Shown: positions 1 through 7,572 of the stretch, one piece after another
Position numbering within the stretch: the first letter of the stretch is position 1
How the letters are laid out: each line of letters starts with the position of its first letter
NCBI GenBank assembly: GCA_035256745.1
Contig: DATEXQ010000008.1
Span: forward strand, 1-24,784
Direction: 5' to 3'
Origin: DATEXQ01 sp035256745
GTDB taxonomy: Bacteria; Patescibacteriota; Microgenomatia; UBA8517
Length of the DNA: 24,784 bases
Program-made: the position numbers and the translations under genes
The notes under the pieces: generated by a model
What the model saw: only the letters and a program-made list of their open reading frames with translations
Database searches by the model: none
Told to the model about the DNA's origin: nothing

Positions 1-118
1 CTAAAGCCACATTTCTTCCCTTGGGACCCAATGTCGTTATCACTGCTTTGGCAACAATATCTATTCCCTTTAAAAGGGATACTCTGGCGTCGTCTGAAAA
101 TTTAAGTTGTTTGGCCAT
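1..118 (-). CDS. groEL: Chaperonin GroEL, N-terminal fragment
   Basis: This is the first 39 codons of the 60-kDa chaperonin, cut by the window edge. GroEL forms the double-ring ATP-dependent folding chamber in the cytoplasm and is capped by GroES. The readable N-terminus starts MAKQLKFSDDARVSLLKGI and continues to TTLGPKGRNV. That matches the family's N-terminal strand and the TLGPKGRN loop, which contributes to nucleotide binding. The ATG lies two bases after the groES stop (TAA-AT-ATG), so the two genes are translated from one message in the usual groES-groEL order. No Shine-Dalgarno motif precedes it, so translational coupling is likely. The identification is secure; nothing can be said about the remaining roughly 500 residues. 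Confidence 0.96.
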   Translation of the reverse strand, partial: MAKQLKFSDDARVSLLKGIDIVAKAVITTLGPKGRNVAL

Positions 119-120
119 AT

Positions 121-426
121 TTATTTAACTATCGCAAGTATGTCTTCAAATTTTGAGAATAAATATTCTTTTGAGCCGATTTTTACTTCGTTTCCTCCCC
201 ATTTCTTGTAAATTATCTTATCCCCTACCTTAACTGACGCTTTTCTCACTTTTCCGTTATCCAATATTTCATCTGGACCTACTGCTAATACAATTCCTTC
301 TTGTGGTTTTTCATCTGAAGTTTCCGGAAGATAGATACCAGATTCTGTTTTTTTTGAAGCTTCTTTAGGTTCAATCAATACATATCCCGCTGTGGGAACT
401 ATACTTATTTTTTTCTTTTCTTTCAT
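121..426 (-). CDS. groES: Co-chaperonin GroES
   Basis: The product is a 101-residue 10-kDa chaperonin, the lid of the GroEL chamber. The sequence shows the GroES beta-barrel pattern: PTAGYVLIEPKEASKKTESGIYLP near the N-terminus (the family's PLGDRVLV...T..GI.LP, with the mobile loop after it). It then has EGIVLAVGP, VKVGDKIIYKKWGG (family V..GD.V....Y.G.E) and a closing EDILAIVK. Length is normal for the family. It is the first gene of a groES-groEL operon and lies under the promoter and CIRCE-like operator described separately, so heat-shock control by HrcA is expected. No Shine-Dalgarno sequence is visible ahead of the ATG. The mobile loop is slightly different from the common form (SKKTESGIYLP), but nothing suggests loss of function. 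Confidence 0.97.
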   Translation of the reverse strand: MKEKKKISIVPTAGYVLIEPKEASKKTESGIYLPETSDEKPQEGIVLAVGPDEILDNGKVRKASVKVGDKIIYKKWGGNEVKIGSKEYLFSKFEDILAIVK

Positions 427-462
427 ATCTTAATCAGGCAGAAGTATTTTAAATAAAAATTG

Positions 463-489
463 CTAGCAAACACTAGCATCGAGTGCTAT
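463..489. promoter_or_regulatory. CIRCE-like heat-shock operator upstream of groES
   Basis: The CIRCE element bound by the HrcA repressor is TTAGCACTC-N9-GAGTGCTAA. Here the right arm reads GAGTGCTAT (8 of 9 matches) and the left arm CTAGCAAAC (6 of 9), with exactly 9 bases between them. It sits in the groES leader directly downstream of, and touching, the -10 box, which is where HrcA-repressed groESL operators normally lie. The strong right arm, exact spacing and position make this convincing although the left arm is degenerate. Confidence 0.8.
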
Positions 490-517
490 TGTAATAAACA
501 TTATTCACTTATGTCAA
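488..517 (-). promoter_or_regulatory. Sigma-70 type promoter of groES-groEL
   Basis: On the minus strand a perfect -35 TTGACA (512-517) is followed after 18 bases by TACAAT (488-493), one mismatch from TATAAT. The predicted start of transcription falls inside the CIRCE-like operator, giving a leader of about 55 nt before groES. The rest of the 427-563 spacer is AT-rich; I see no gene or convincing terminator in it. Confidence 0.82.
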
Positions 518-563
518 GTATCAAGTATTTTTAAAAAAATAAAGTAGTGTTATTTATTGTATT

Positions 564-1469
564 TTACGCTAAGAGCTGGCTTAATCTTTTTTGTATTAAG
601 CTCCGCCAATTAAAAGGATGAAAAATTGCTTTATTTACAGTTACAACTTCGCGTGTAATTTTTCTTCGCATATACCACTTCTGTAAACGGTAAGATAAAG
701 GTTCACTAAATCGAATTATAAACGAAGCTAAATTGTCTTTTTTTGATACGTGTGATGTTAGAATTTTAAAAGGGACCGCATTCGGCCAAAAATCCTTTAT
801 CCATTTGTTTTTGAGTATAAACTTCTCGTAAGTTTTTTCTTTATTAACCAATGGAATTACTTGAGCAATTTCATGAGCAATAAATAGGTTTTTCTTCCCC
901 TTCCAATATAAACTTCCTTCGTCAAGCCACATATTAAGACAAAGTTTATCCTTTTGTTCACCAACTACAGGACTTTTCTCAAACTTCCTTACTTTTATTC
1001 CCGATAAGGCAAGAAGTGTATAAGAAATAATTCTAGTTGTCCAAAGTGTCCCTTTTTTAGTAATTATCAATAAATCTATATCTGAATTTTCATTTGCATT
1101 GTCCATTGAAACTGCTCCTGTTAAAGCGATAGCATCAATACTTGGAATAAACGAAAGAATTTTAGCGGCTTTCCTTGCAATTGTCTTTTTCCTCTCTCCA
1201 ATTCTTTTTTTTAAAAGCCTTTGTAAAATAAAATTGTTCTGCCCTTTAAGGTAAAAATATCCGTTTTTCGAATTTATTTTTGCAGATAATTTATCTATTT
1301 TCCCTTTATTCATAACCCTTGTCGCTTTATCTCCTGCCAACCATTTAATTAACTCGTTTTGGTTTAGCGGGTAATTAAAAATACTATGATAAATAAGTGA
1401 CATAATTTCATTTTTTGAGAAATCTTTATTAATGGAGTTTTTAATCTTCCTATTCTCTAAAAGAAGCAT
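564..1469 (-). CDS. Nucleotidyltransferase-fold protein (pol-beta superfamily)
   Basis: The 301-residue protein carries a polymerase-beta-type nucleotidyltransferase signature at residues 118-132: GAVS, then a nine-residue spacer, then DID (D130 and D132 as presumed metal ligands), followed by the hydrophobic strand LLII. This is the hG[GS]-x(9-13)-DhD motif of the superfamily. The N-terminal 100 residues are helical and basic (NEIMSLIYHSIFNYPLNQNELIKWL), resembling a winged-helix segment. The basic C-terminal half holds a short hydrophobic segment but no clear membrane span. The substrate is unknown: such proteins transfer nucleotides to antibiotics, proteins or RNA. The gene starts 8 nt after the solute-binding protein gene on the same strand, so the two are probably co-transcribed. 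Small toxin-antitoxin MNT proteins share the motif but are much shorter, so I do not call it an antitoxin. Confidence 0.7.
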   Translation of the reverse strand: MLLLENRKIKNSINKDFSKNEIMSLIYHSIFNYPLNQNELIKWLAGDKATRVMNKGKIDKLSAKINSKNGYFYLKGQNNFILQRLLKKRIGERKKTIARKAAKILSFIPSIDAIALTGAVSMDNANENSDIDLLIITKKGTLWTTRIISYTLLALSGIKVRKFEKSPVVGEQKDKLCLNMWLDEGSLYWKGKKNLFIAHEIAQVIPLVNKEKTYEKFILKNKWIKDFWPNAVPFKILTSHVSKKDNLASFIIRFSEPLSYRLQKWYMRRKITREVVTVNKAIFHPFNWRSLIQKRLSQLLA

Positions 1470-1477
1470 AAAAAATA

Positions 1478-2917
1478 TTATTTTACCAATTTATACTGGG
1501 ATAGAACTTGAGTTACCCCTTGTGCGGTAGTTTCCAAAGCACTTTTTGCAGTTTTTCCGCTATTTACAGCATTGATTGCATCCTCAAAATACTTATTAAT
1601 TTGGGAGTTGATACCAGTAGGTCCGTCAAAAGTCCTGCTTGCCAAATACCAACTTTGGGCATCGGGAGCAAGCTTAATTATTGATCCTAAAACAGGATGA
1701 TCCTTTAAGGTATCTGCCATATCTTTTCTGGGGTATGCCTCACCAAATCCCCTGCCACTTGATGCTACTTGATACATCTTTTCCAGGGATTCTTTTGAGG
1801 AAACAAATTTTAAGAAATCCCAAGCATATTTTTTATTTGGACTTCTTGCCCATACTCCTTCTGCCCAATAAGTTGCATATGACACGTCCTGCTCGTTGGG
1901 ATTGTCTTTGGGCAACTGAGGCAAGGGAACTGTTTTAAATTTCAAATTGGGGTTTTTTGCCTTAAAATCAAAGGCTCTCCAGCTGGACCCAAAATACATT
2001 GCCAAATTCCCTGATGCAAAAGCTATTGTTGAAGGAGGAAGAGTTGCATCCCAAACACCATCTACATTTGAAAAAACAGTATAAAAAGTCAAGGCGTCTT
2101 CCGCTAATTTGCCTGTGGGTTTGGTTAATGATGCCCCATTTTGAATCATCATCAAACCTAATATTTCCGGCCAATGATCAACATTCTCAGTTCTCCCCAT
2201 AGCAACACCTGCTCTTGTTATAATCCCATTTTCAACCTTTGTTAACTTTTTTGCGGTCTCTCTTAGTTCGTTCCATGTTGATGGCGGATTCACTCCCTCC
2301 GATGTAAATATATCCTCGTTAATGTAAAGTGTTAGAGCATCATAACCTAAGGGTACCCCTACCATGCCGGTACCACTAGCCATGTCAGAGGAAATTACGG
2401 GGTAGTACAGCTGTGCATATTCGGCTGCTCCAATAAAAGATGAGGGAACATTATCAAGTTCATTCGCAAACATGGGAATCCAAGTATTGTGGAATCTAAA
2501 AATATCGGGTCCGTTTCCTTTCGCCAAAGCATTTGTTAATCTTTCCCGATAATCTTGAGGCGATTGTCTTACATATTTTACTGACACATTGGGATTTTTT
2601 CCCTGATACTCTTTTATTAATGAATCAACTACAGATTCATCTTCCCATAAACCCCACCATGTAATAGAAATTTCTCCCGATTTCTTTAATCCTGGTAGTA
2701 AGTTCTTGGCTAAAAAATAAACACCAACCAATACAATAAGCAATATGGGAATGATAATAACAATTGCCGGGAATTTCCTTCTAGGTGAAGTCCGAACCAC
2801 CATTTTTGATGGTACAGGATTTGCTCCCGGCGTGCTTTTTTCCACAACGGGTGGTTGTCTATAAACAGTATTGCTTGGATTGGCTGGATTTATATTTTGA
2901 TTATTATCAACTGGCAT
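1478..2917 (-). CDS. Membrane-anchored extracellular solute-binding protein
   Basis: This is a family 1 (sugar-type) extracellular solute-binding protein of about 479 residues. From the second ATG it has a Pro/Asn-rich tail of about 48 residues, one hydrophobic span (FPAIVIIIPILLIVLVGVYFL), then the binding domain beginning ISITWWGLWEDESVVDSLI. Family marks include YRERLTNALAKGNGPDIFRFHNTW, VPLGYDALTLYINEDIF, PPSTWNELRETAKKL and KKYAWDFLKFVSSKE. There is no lipobox cysteine, so it is held by a transmembrane helix and not by lipid. No permease or ATPase gene is nearby, so its transporter partner, if any, is elsewhere. I chose the ATG at 2917 because it gives the soluble tail typical of such proteins; an in-frame ATG at 2935 would add six residues (MITWIK). 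It diverges from the VanW gene and probably shares its upstream region. Confidence 0.85.
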   Translation of the reverse strand: MPVDNNQNINPANPSNTVYRQPPVVEKSTPGANPVPSKMVVRTSPRRKFPAIVIIIPILLIVLVGVYFLAKNLLPGLKKSGEISITWWGLWEDESVVDSLIKEYQGKNPNVSVKYVRQSPQDYRERLTNALAKGNGPDIFRFHNTWIPMFANELDNVPSSFIGAAEYAQLYYPVISSDMASGTGMVGVPLGYDALTLYINEDIFTSEGVNPPSTWNELRETAKKLTKVENGIITRAGVAMGRTENVDHWPEILGLMMIQNGASLTKPTGKLAEDALTFYTVFSNVDGVWDATLPPSTIAFASGNLAMYFGSSWRAFDFKAKNPNLKFKTVPLPQLPKDNPNEQDVSYATYWAEGVWARSPNKKYAWDFLKFVSSKESLEKMYQVASSGRGFGEAYPRKDMADTLKDHPVLGSIIKLAPDAQSWYLASRTFDGPTGINSQINKYFEDAINAVNSGKTAKSALETTAQGVTQVLSQYKLVK

Positions 2918-2971
2918 CTTAATCCATGTTATCATACTATTCTAGAGATGTTCGATATATTTATATAGAAA

Positions 2972-4726
2972 ATGATAAAGATTAAAAAACCTAAATTTGT
3001 ATCTCTAAAAATTCCCAAGATACTGTTGATTTGGGTTACATTTCTTTTTGTCATACTTGTTTTTTACCATTCAATTTTCCTGGGAAGAATATATCCCGGG
3101 GTCTTTATTTCTGGAATTAATGTTGCAGGAAAAACCCCTGAGGAGGCAGAAAATTTATTAAAGTCTTCCATCAAACCACCCAAAGAAATCATCCTCTCCT
3201 ATAAAGATCAATCTTTTGCTATTCCGATATCGGATTTAAACCTTAAATACAATTTATCAACTTCAATTGATAAATCCTACCGAATATATAGATCTAACGA
3301 TATATTTCAAAATATAATACTTTCTTCTCTTTCTCCTATCAAAACAACTGACTTTCCACTTGAAATAACACTCGACGAAATAAAGTTAAGGGAAAATTTA
3401 TCTGTAATCTCTGGTAAAATTGCTCAAGAACCTACCTATCCATCTATCTATTTATCCCAAGGCAAACTTGTTGTTGAAAAAGGATCTCCTGGATATGAGA
3501 TAAACGAAGAAAAAATTCTAAACGACATAGTGTTATCATTGAGCTACCTAAAAACACCACAAATTTCGATTTCTACTAAAATAAATGATCCATCTTTATC
3601 CGATAAAGAGGTTGAATTACTTTATAATAGAGGAGATATTTTACTCAATAAAAGTCTAGTGTTGTCATTCGAATTACAGGAATTTTCGTATAGTAAAAAT
3701 GATATTTTAAATCTTTTAGATCCAAAATCCGGATATAACAAAAGTAAGCTAGATTCTTTGGCATCAGATATTGCCTCAAAGGTTGAAAGAAACCCCCAAA
3801 ACCCAGTTTTTGTTTTTACTGATGGAATGGTAAAAGAATTTGCACCAGCTAAAGACGGGATTCAAGTAAAACAAATTGAATTAGTTGATGGTATTAAAAC
3901 TGCTTTAAACGATTTAGAGTCTACAGATAAAACTCTGGTTTCTCTCTCAATACCCACCATAAACTCCTCTCCTGAATATAAAATTGAGGATGTCAACAAC
4001 ATGGGGATTAGAGAACTTTTAGGAAGAGGAATCTCACGTTTCGCTGGGTCAATTATATCAAGAATTCATAATATTTCTTTGGCCTCAAGCAAATTTAATG
4101 GAATTTTAATTAAACCTGGAGAAACTTTCTCGTTTAACGATATATTGGGGGATGTTTCCGCTTTTACAGGTTATCAACAAGCCTATATTATTCAGGAGGG
4201 AAAAACGGTTTTGGGAGACGGAGGGGGTGTTTGCCAAGTATCCACCACTTTCTTCAGAGCTGCCTTAAATGCAGGTCTTCCCATAGTCGAAAGAAGAGCT
4301 CATTCGTACAGGGTTGGTTATTACGAACAGAACTCTCCCGTTGGAATCGATGCGACCGTTTTTTATCCCACAACTGATTTAAAAATTCAAAACGATACAC
4401 CAGCGCATATCCTTATTCAAACATCAGTTGATACAAAAACCAAAACCTTGGTCTTTGAAATATACGGAACAAATGACGACAGAGTTGCCACGATTTCAAA
4501 ACCCAATATATCGGGAGTTACTCCTCCACCAGATGATCTTTATATCGACGATCCCACCCTTCCTGTGGGAACAATCAAACAAATCGATTGGAAAGCATGG
4601 GGAGCTAAAGTAAATTTTAAATACAAAGTTGTCAGAAACAATGAAACTCTGATAGACAAAACTTTTTATTCAAACTACCAACCCTGGCAAGCAAAGTTCC
4701 TAAGAGGGACTGGACCGATACAATAA
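2972..4726 (+). CDS. VanW-domain cell-wall protein
   Basis: The 584-residue protein begins with a basic segment and one membrane span (residues about 16-38). Two regions like the putative peptidoglycan-binding type 4 domain follow, the first marked by GVFISGINVAGKTPEEAENLL. The VanW domain follows from about residue 347 (LLGRGISRFAGS), with GILIKPGETFSFND, the signature GDGGGVCQVSTTFFRAAL near residues 414-431, and ERRAHSYRVGYY. The C-terminal 100 residues are beta-rich and could be a G5-like module. VanW is named for the vancomycin cluster, but its biochemical role is not settled; the wider family is anchored outside the membrane and linked to the cell wall. No vanA, vanH or vanX genes are present, so resistance should not be inferred. 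AT-rich -10-like sequences (TATATT 2956-2961, TATATA 2962-2967) lie just upstream. Confidence 0.9.
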   Translation: MIKIKKPKFVSLKIPKILLIWVTFLFVILVFYHSIFLGRIYPGVFISGINVAGKTPEEAENLLKSSIKPPKEIILSYKDQSFAIPISDLNLKYNLSTSIDKSYRIYRSNDIFQNIILSSLSPIKTTDFPLEITLDEIKLRENLSVISGKIAQEPTYPSIYLSQGKLVVEKGSPGYEINEEKILNDIVLSLSYLKTPQISISTKINDPSLSDKEVELLYNRGDILLNKSLVLSFELQEFSYSKNDILNLLDPKSGYNKSKLDSLASDIASKVERNPQNPVFVFTDGMVKEFAPAKDGIQVKQIELVDGIKTALNDLESTDKTLVSLSIPTINSSPEYKIEDVNNMGIRELLGRGISRFAGSIISRIHNISLASSKFNGILIKPGETFSFNDILGDVSAFTGYQQAYIIQEGKTVLGDGGGVCQVSTTFFRAALNAGLPIVERRAHSYRVGYYEQNSPVGIDATVFYPTTDLKIQNDTPAHILIQTSVDTKTKTLVFEIYGTNDDRVATISKPNISGVTPPPDDLYIDDPTLPVGTIKQIDWKAWGAKVNFKYKVVRNNETLIDKTFYSNYQPWQAKFLRGTGPIQ

Positions 4727-4781
4727 TTTTTAAATTAATTAATCTGCAATACCTCTTCTACCCTTAAATTCTTTTAGGCAG

Positions 4782-4787
4782 TATAAT
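4782..4787 (+). promoter_or_regulatory. -10 box of the dedA-tsaCE-tsaD operon
   Basis: A perfect TATAAT ends seven bases before the GTG of the DedA gene, so transcription would start at or next to the start codon. I see no good -35. The rest of the 68-nt spacer after the VanW gene is AT-rich and without a convincing terminator. Confidence 0.55.
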
Positions 4788-4794
4788 TAGCCTC

Positions 4795-5400
4795 GTGGAT
4801 ACTATTTTACTAATCTCAAAAGTAGAAAATTTATATGCCGATTGGGGTATAATATTGGTTTTTTTATCCAGTTTTGTTGAAATAACTCCAATTGGCTTTT
4901 CCATTCCCGGAGGTACTGTTATTGCTTTGGGTGGATTTTTTGCCAATGGAGGAAAAATCTCACTTTTAAATATTCTTATTCCTGCCTGGATTGGAGCTTG
5001 GCTTACCTTTCTATTGGCTTATTTTTTGGGATTTAAAACAGGACACTGGCTAGTTTTAAAACTAAGACAAGAAAAGAACGCCCAAAAGGCTCACGTATTA
5101 CTCAAAAACCACGGTGCAATTATATTAACCACATCAATGCTTGCCAACCTTACCCGTTTTTGGGTTGCTTATGTTGCCGGAGAAGAAAAATATAATTTTC
5201 GTAAATTCTTTATTTACTCTGGAGCAGCTTCCCTTACCTGGACATCCCTTATGGTAACCCTGGGTTATTTAGCAGGAGTCGGAAGATACGACATAGAACA
5301 TACTTTGGCAAAAATCGGAACCATTCCTTGGATTTTTGTGGTAATTGCTTTAATCACTCTTTATATCACTACAAAAAAAGAATTTAAAAATAAATTATGA
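4795..5400 (+). CDS. DedA/VTT-domain membrane protein
   Basis: This 201-residue protein belongs to the DedA (SNARE-associated, VTT) family of polytopic inner-membrane proteins. Family members support membrane homeostasis, and some flip polyprenyl or phospholipid carriers. Visible marks are the re-entrant region EITPIGFSIPGGTVIALGGFFA and the second half LANLTRFWVAYVAGEEKYNFRKFFIYS, which holds the family's Arg and AG positions. About five hydrophobic segments are present, and the short tail ends in lysines. The start is a GTG at 4795 directly after a TATAAT, so the message is probably leaderless. Its TGA stop overlaps the ATG of the TsaC-TsaE gene (ATGA), so translation of the two is coupled. 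The functional link to the tRNA-modification genes behind it is not obvious and may be only operon membership. Confidence 0.88.
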   Translation: MDTILLISKVENLYADWGIILVFLSSFVEITPIGFSIPGGTVIALGGFFANGGKISLLNILIPAWIGAWLTFLLAYFLGFKTGHWLVLKLRQEKNAQKAHVLLKNHGAIILTTSMLANLTRFWVAYVAGEEKYNFRKFFIYSGAASLTWTSLMVTLGYLAGVGRYDIEHTLAKIGTIPWIFVVIALITLYITTKKEFKNKL

Positions 5401-6464
5401 GAATAATAAAAAAAGACCAAATTAATATTGACGAAATAATATCAACTCTCAAAAAAGGCGGGTTGGTTATTATGCCAACAGAAACTTTATATGGAGCGTT
5501 TGTAGATGCAACCAATACAAAGGCTGTAAAAAAATTAAATGATTATAAAAAAAGACCTTTCGGTAAACCCTATTCTGTTGCAGTAGTAAATCAAAAAATG
5601 GCAGAGGAATATGCAGATTTAAATGAAAATGCAAAGTCGCTCTATAAAAGTTTCATGCCTGGTCCTCTAACTGTCGTTTCAAAAGGAAAACATAAAGTTG
5701 CCCAAGGGGTAGAATCCGAAAAAGGTACTCTTGGAATAAGAATCCCCGATTATCAATTAGTTCTTGATGTAATTAAGGTATTAGGCAAACCTATTACAGC
5801 AACATCTGCCAATGCCTCTTATCAAAAACGTCCTTATAAGGTTAAGGATATTCTCCAAAATATATCTTTAAAACAAAAGGGGTTAATAGATTTAATTATT
5901 GATGCGGGTGAATTACCTCATAAAGAACCTTCTACTGTTATCGATACGACTTTAGATGACCCCATTGTTCTAAGACAAGGAGATATAAAAATAAAGGATA
6001 AAAATGAGGTTTTATCAAGAAGCGAGGAAGATACTCAAAATCTCGCCAAAGAGCTATATCAAAAATACGAAAAACACCTTGGTCAAAGAGCTATAATTTT
6101 TGCGCTTGAAGGACCTATGGGTGCAGGAAAAACTATTTTTACTAAAGGATTGGCAAAAACCATGGGAATAAACGAAGAAATAGTATCACCTACTTATGAT
6201 CTAATACTGAATTATAAATCGGGAAATAGAAAGAATGAATTGGTACATATTGATGTATGGAGAATACTAACTCAAGGTGAGTTTGAAGATTTGGGTGTTA
6301 ACAAAATGATTACTGGTAAATCTATTCTCGCAATTGAATGGGCTGAAAAAGTCTCCGACATAATCAGAAAATATAACGATGAAGCAGTTGTTGTCTGGGT
6401 AAAAATAGGGTATCCAACAAACGGCAAGGAAAATGAGAGATTAATGTCGTGGGGAGTAATTTAA
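5397..6464 (+). CDS. tsaC-tsaE: Fused threonylcarbamoyl-AMP synthase (TsaC/YrdC) and TsaE ATPase
   Basis: One 355-residue reading frame joins two enzymes of the t6A37 tRNA modification pathway. Residues 1 to about 200 are a YrdC/TsaC domain, which makes threonylcarbamoyl-AMP from threonine, bicarbonate and ATP. It shows PTETLYG (27-33), KRPFGKP, PGPLTVV, GIRIP and TSANAS (136-141). Residues from about 210 to the end are a TsaE domain with Walker A GPMGAGKT (239-246), SPTYDLI, HIDVWR and AIEWAEKV. TsaE binds the TsaB-TsaD complex and drives its reaction cycle by ATP hydrolysis. The two domains are normally separate proteins of about 200 and 150 residues; both are complete here. The gene overlaps dedA by ATGA and shares one base with the tsaD start. 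No frameshift or stop separates the domains. I see no tsaB in the window. Confidence 0.93.
   Translation: MRIIKKDQINIDEIISTLKKGGLVIMPTETLYGAFVDATNTKAVKKLNDYKKRPFGKPYSVAVVNQKMAEEYADLNENAKSLYKSFMPGPLTVVSKGKHKVAQGVESEKGTLGIRIPDYQLVLDVIKVLGKPITATSANASYQKRPYKVKDILQNISLKQKGLIDLIIDAGELPHKEPSTVIDTTLDDPIVLRQGDIKIKDKNEVLSRSEEDTQNLAKELYQKYEKHLGQRAIIFALEGPMGAGKTIFTKGLAKTMGINEEIVSPTYDLILNYKSGNRKNELVHIDVWRILTQGEFEDLGVNKMITGKSILAIEWAEKVSDIIRKYNDEAVVVWVKIGYPTNGKENERLMSWGVI
6453..6456 (+). promoter_or_regulatory. Shine-Dalgarno site that fixes the tsaD start
   Basis: GGAG (within GGGGAG) lies seven bases before the ATG at 6464. It is one of the few clear Shine-Dalgarno motifs in the window and favours this ATG over the in-frame GTG at 6449, which would add five residues not typical of TsaD. 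Confidence 0.75.
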
Positions 6465-7543
6465 TGACAACAAATACCAAAACCAAGATTCTTGCTATAG
6501 ATACATCTTGCGACGAAACTTCCTCGGCAGTTACAGAAGGCGTAAAAGTACTTTCCAATATTGTTTGGTCTCAGGCATCTCTTCATGCAAAGTTCGGTGG
6601 GGTTTATCCTTCTCTTGCCCAAAGAGAACATAAAGAAAGAATCGATTGGGTGATAAATAAAGCAATTCAGAATTCTAAATTACAAATTAGAAATTTAGAT
6701 GCCATAGCTGTTACTGTTGGACCCGGTCTTGCTATTGCTTTAGGTGTTGGAATAGATAAAGCCAAGGAACTGGCAATTAAATATAACAAACCAATAATTG
6801 GGGTAAACCACATAGAAGGACATCTCCTTAGCTCTTTTGCGCAGTCAAAAAATGAGCAATTTTCAATTATCGATAATCCATTTCCTGCTTTGGGATTGGT
6901 GGTTTCCGGCGGAACGACACAGGTTATATTGGCCGAAAGATTGGGCTATTATAAGATTTTAGCCAATACCGTAGATGATGCTCTGGGGGAAGCATTGGAT
7001 AAAGGTGCAAGACTTTTGGGTTTGGGTTATCCGGGAGGAGCTATTCTTGAAAAGATTGCCCGCGATGGCAAAAAAAACTCCTATCCCCTACCCATTCCAA
7101 TGCTGGGACGCGAAAACCTAAATAGGTTCAGCTATTCAGGGCTTAAAACAGCTCTAGTCAGGCTGGTTGAAAAAATTAAGAAAGAAAAAGGGCAACTTTC
7201 TAAAACCGACATCCAAAATCTTGCCTTGGTATATCAAGATGCAGCTTTTACTCACCTTATTCGTGTATTTACTTTTATTATTCACAATTCGGATTTTAAA
7301 ATTCATGATTTATTTGTCGGAGGCGGTGTTGGAGCCAATATATACCTTCGTAAGCTTTTGAGAAAAATGTCAAAAGAACAAGGTTTAATAATTCATTTTC
7401 CCTATTCTAAGGCTTTGTTTCAAGATAACGCAGCGATGATTGGAGTTGCAGGCTATTTTTCTTACCAAAGAGGGAATTACTTAAAATTCAAAGATATTCC
7501 TAAAATAGACAGATTGCCAAAATTCAGAATCGACAGTATATAA
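6464..7543 (+). CDS. tsaD: tRNA threonylcarbamoyladenosine transferase TsaD
   Basis: TsaD (YgjD/Kae1/Gcp) transfers the threonylcarbamoyl group onto A37 of ANN-decoding tRNAs. The 359-residue protein opens KTKILAIDTSCDETSSAV and has the metal-binding HIEGH (H116, H120) and D321 in QDNAAMIGVAGY. The nucleotide-binding strands LGLVVSGGTTQVIL, GYPGGAILEKIA, FSYSGLKTALVRL and FVGGGVGANIYLRKLL are intact. Its start ATG overlaps the stop of the fused TsaC-TsaE gene by one base, giving a compact t6A block. Two short stretches, near residues 72-80 (IQNSKLQIRNLD) and 266-280 (IIHNSDFKIHDL), have a micro-repeat-like composition and look like small insertions in loops. Bacterial TsaD normally needs TsaB, which must lie elsewhere or be replaced. 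Confidence 0.95.
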   Translation: MTTNTKTKILAIDTSCDETSSAVTEGVKVLSNIVWSQASLHAKFGGVYPSLAQREHKERIDWVINKAIQNSKLQIRNLDAIAVTVGPGLAIALGVGIDKAKELAIKYNKPIIGVNHIEGHLLSSFAQSKNEQFSIIDNPFPALGLVVSGGTTQVILAERLGYYKILANTVDDALGEALDKGARLLGLGYPGGAILEKIARDGKKNSYPLPIPMLGRENLNRFSYSGLKTALVRLVEKIKKEKGQLSKTDIQNLALVYQDAAFTHLIRVFTFIIHNSDFKIHDLFVGGGVGANIYLRKLLRKMSKEQGLIIHFPYSKALFQDNAAMIGVAGYFSYQRGNYLKFKDIPKIDRLPKFRIDSI

Positions 7544-7557
7544 ATTTCTTCCAATAC

Positions 7558-7566
7558 TGCTATAAT
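7558..7566 (+). promoter_or_regulatory. Extended -10 promoter of valS
   Basis: TGCTATAAT is an extended -10 element (TG-N-TATAAT) whose last base lies six bases before the valS ATG at 7573. It sits in the 29-nt gap after tsaD. No convincing -35 is seen, as expected for extended -10 promoters. The predicted transcript starts at or within a base or two of the ATG. Confidence 0.65.
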
Positions 7567-7572
7567 TTGGCC

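Noticed and set aside
535..560. A possible terminator (AAATAA ... TTTATTTTTTT) after the nucleotidyltransferase gene on the minus strand.
   Set aside because: The stem is only A-T pairs and about six bases long; in DNA this AT-rich it is not distinguishable from chance.
564..1469. A MNT-type antitoxin of a HEPN/MNT pair.
   Set aside because: The protein is about three times too long and no HEPN-type partner gene is adjacent.
2972..4726. Vancomycin resistance because of the VanW domain.
   Set aside because: VanW-domain proteins are widespread wall-associated proteins; no ligase, dehydrogenase or dipeptidase of a van cluster is present.
4727..4745. AT palindromes (TTTTTAAATTAATTAA) after the VanW gene.
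   Set aside because: No GC-containing stem and no clear loop plus T-run; not a credible terminator.
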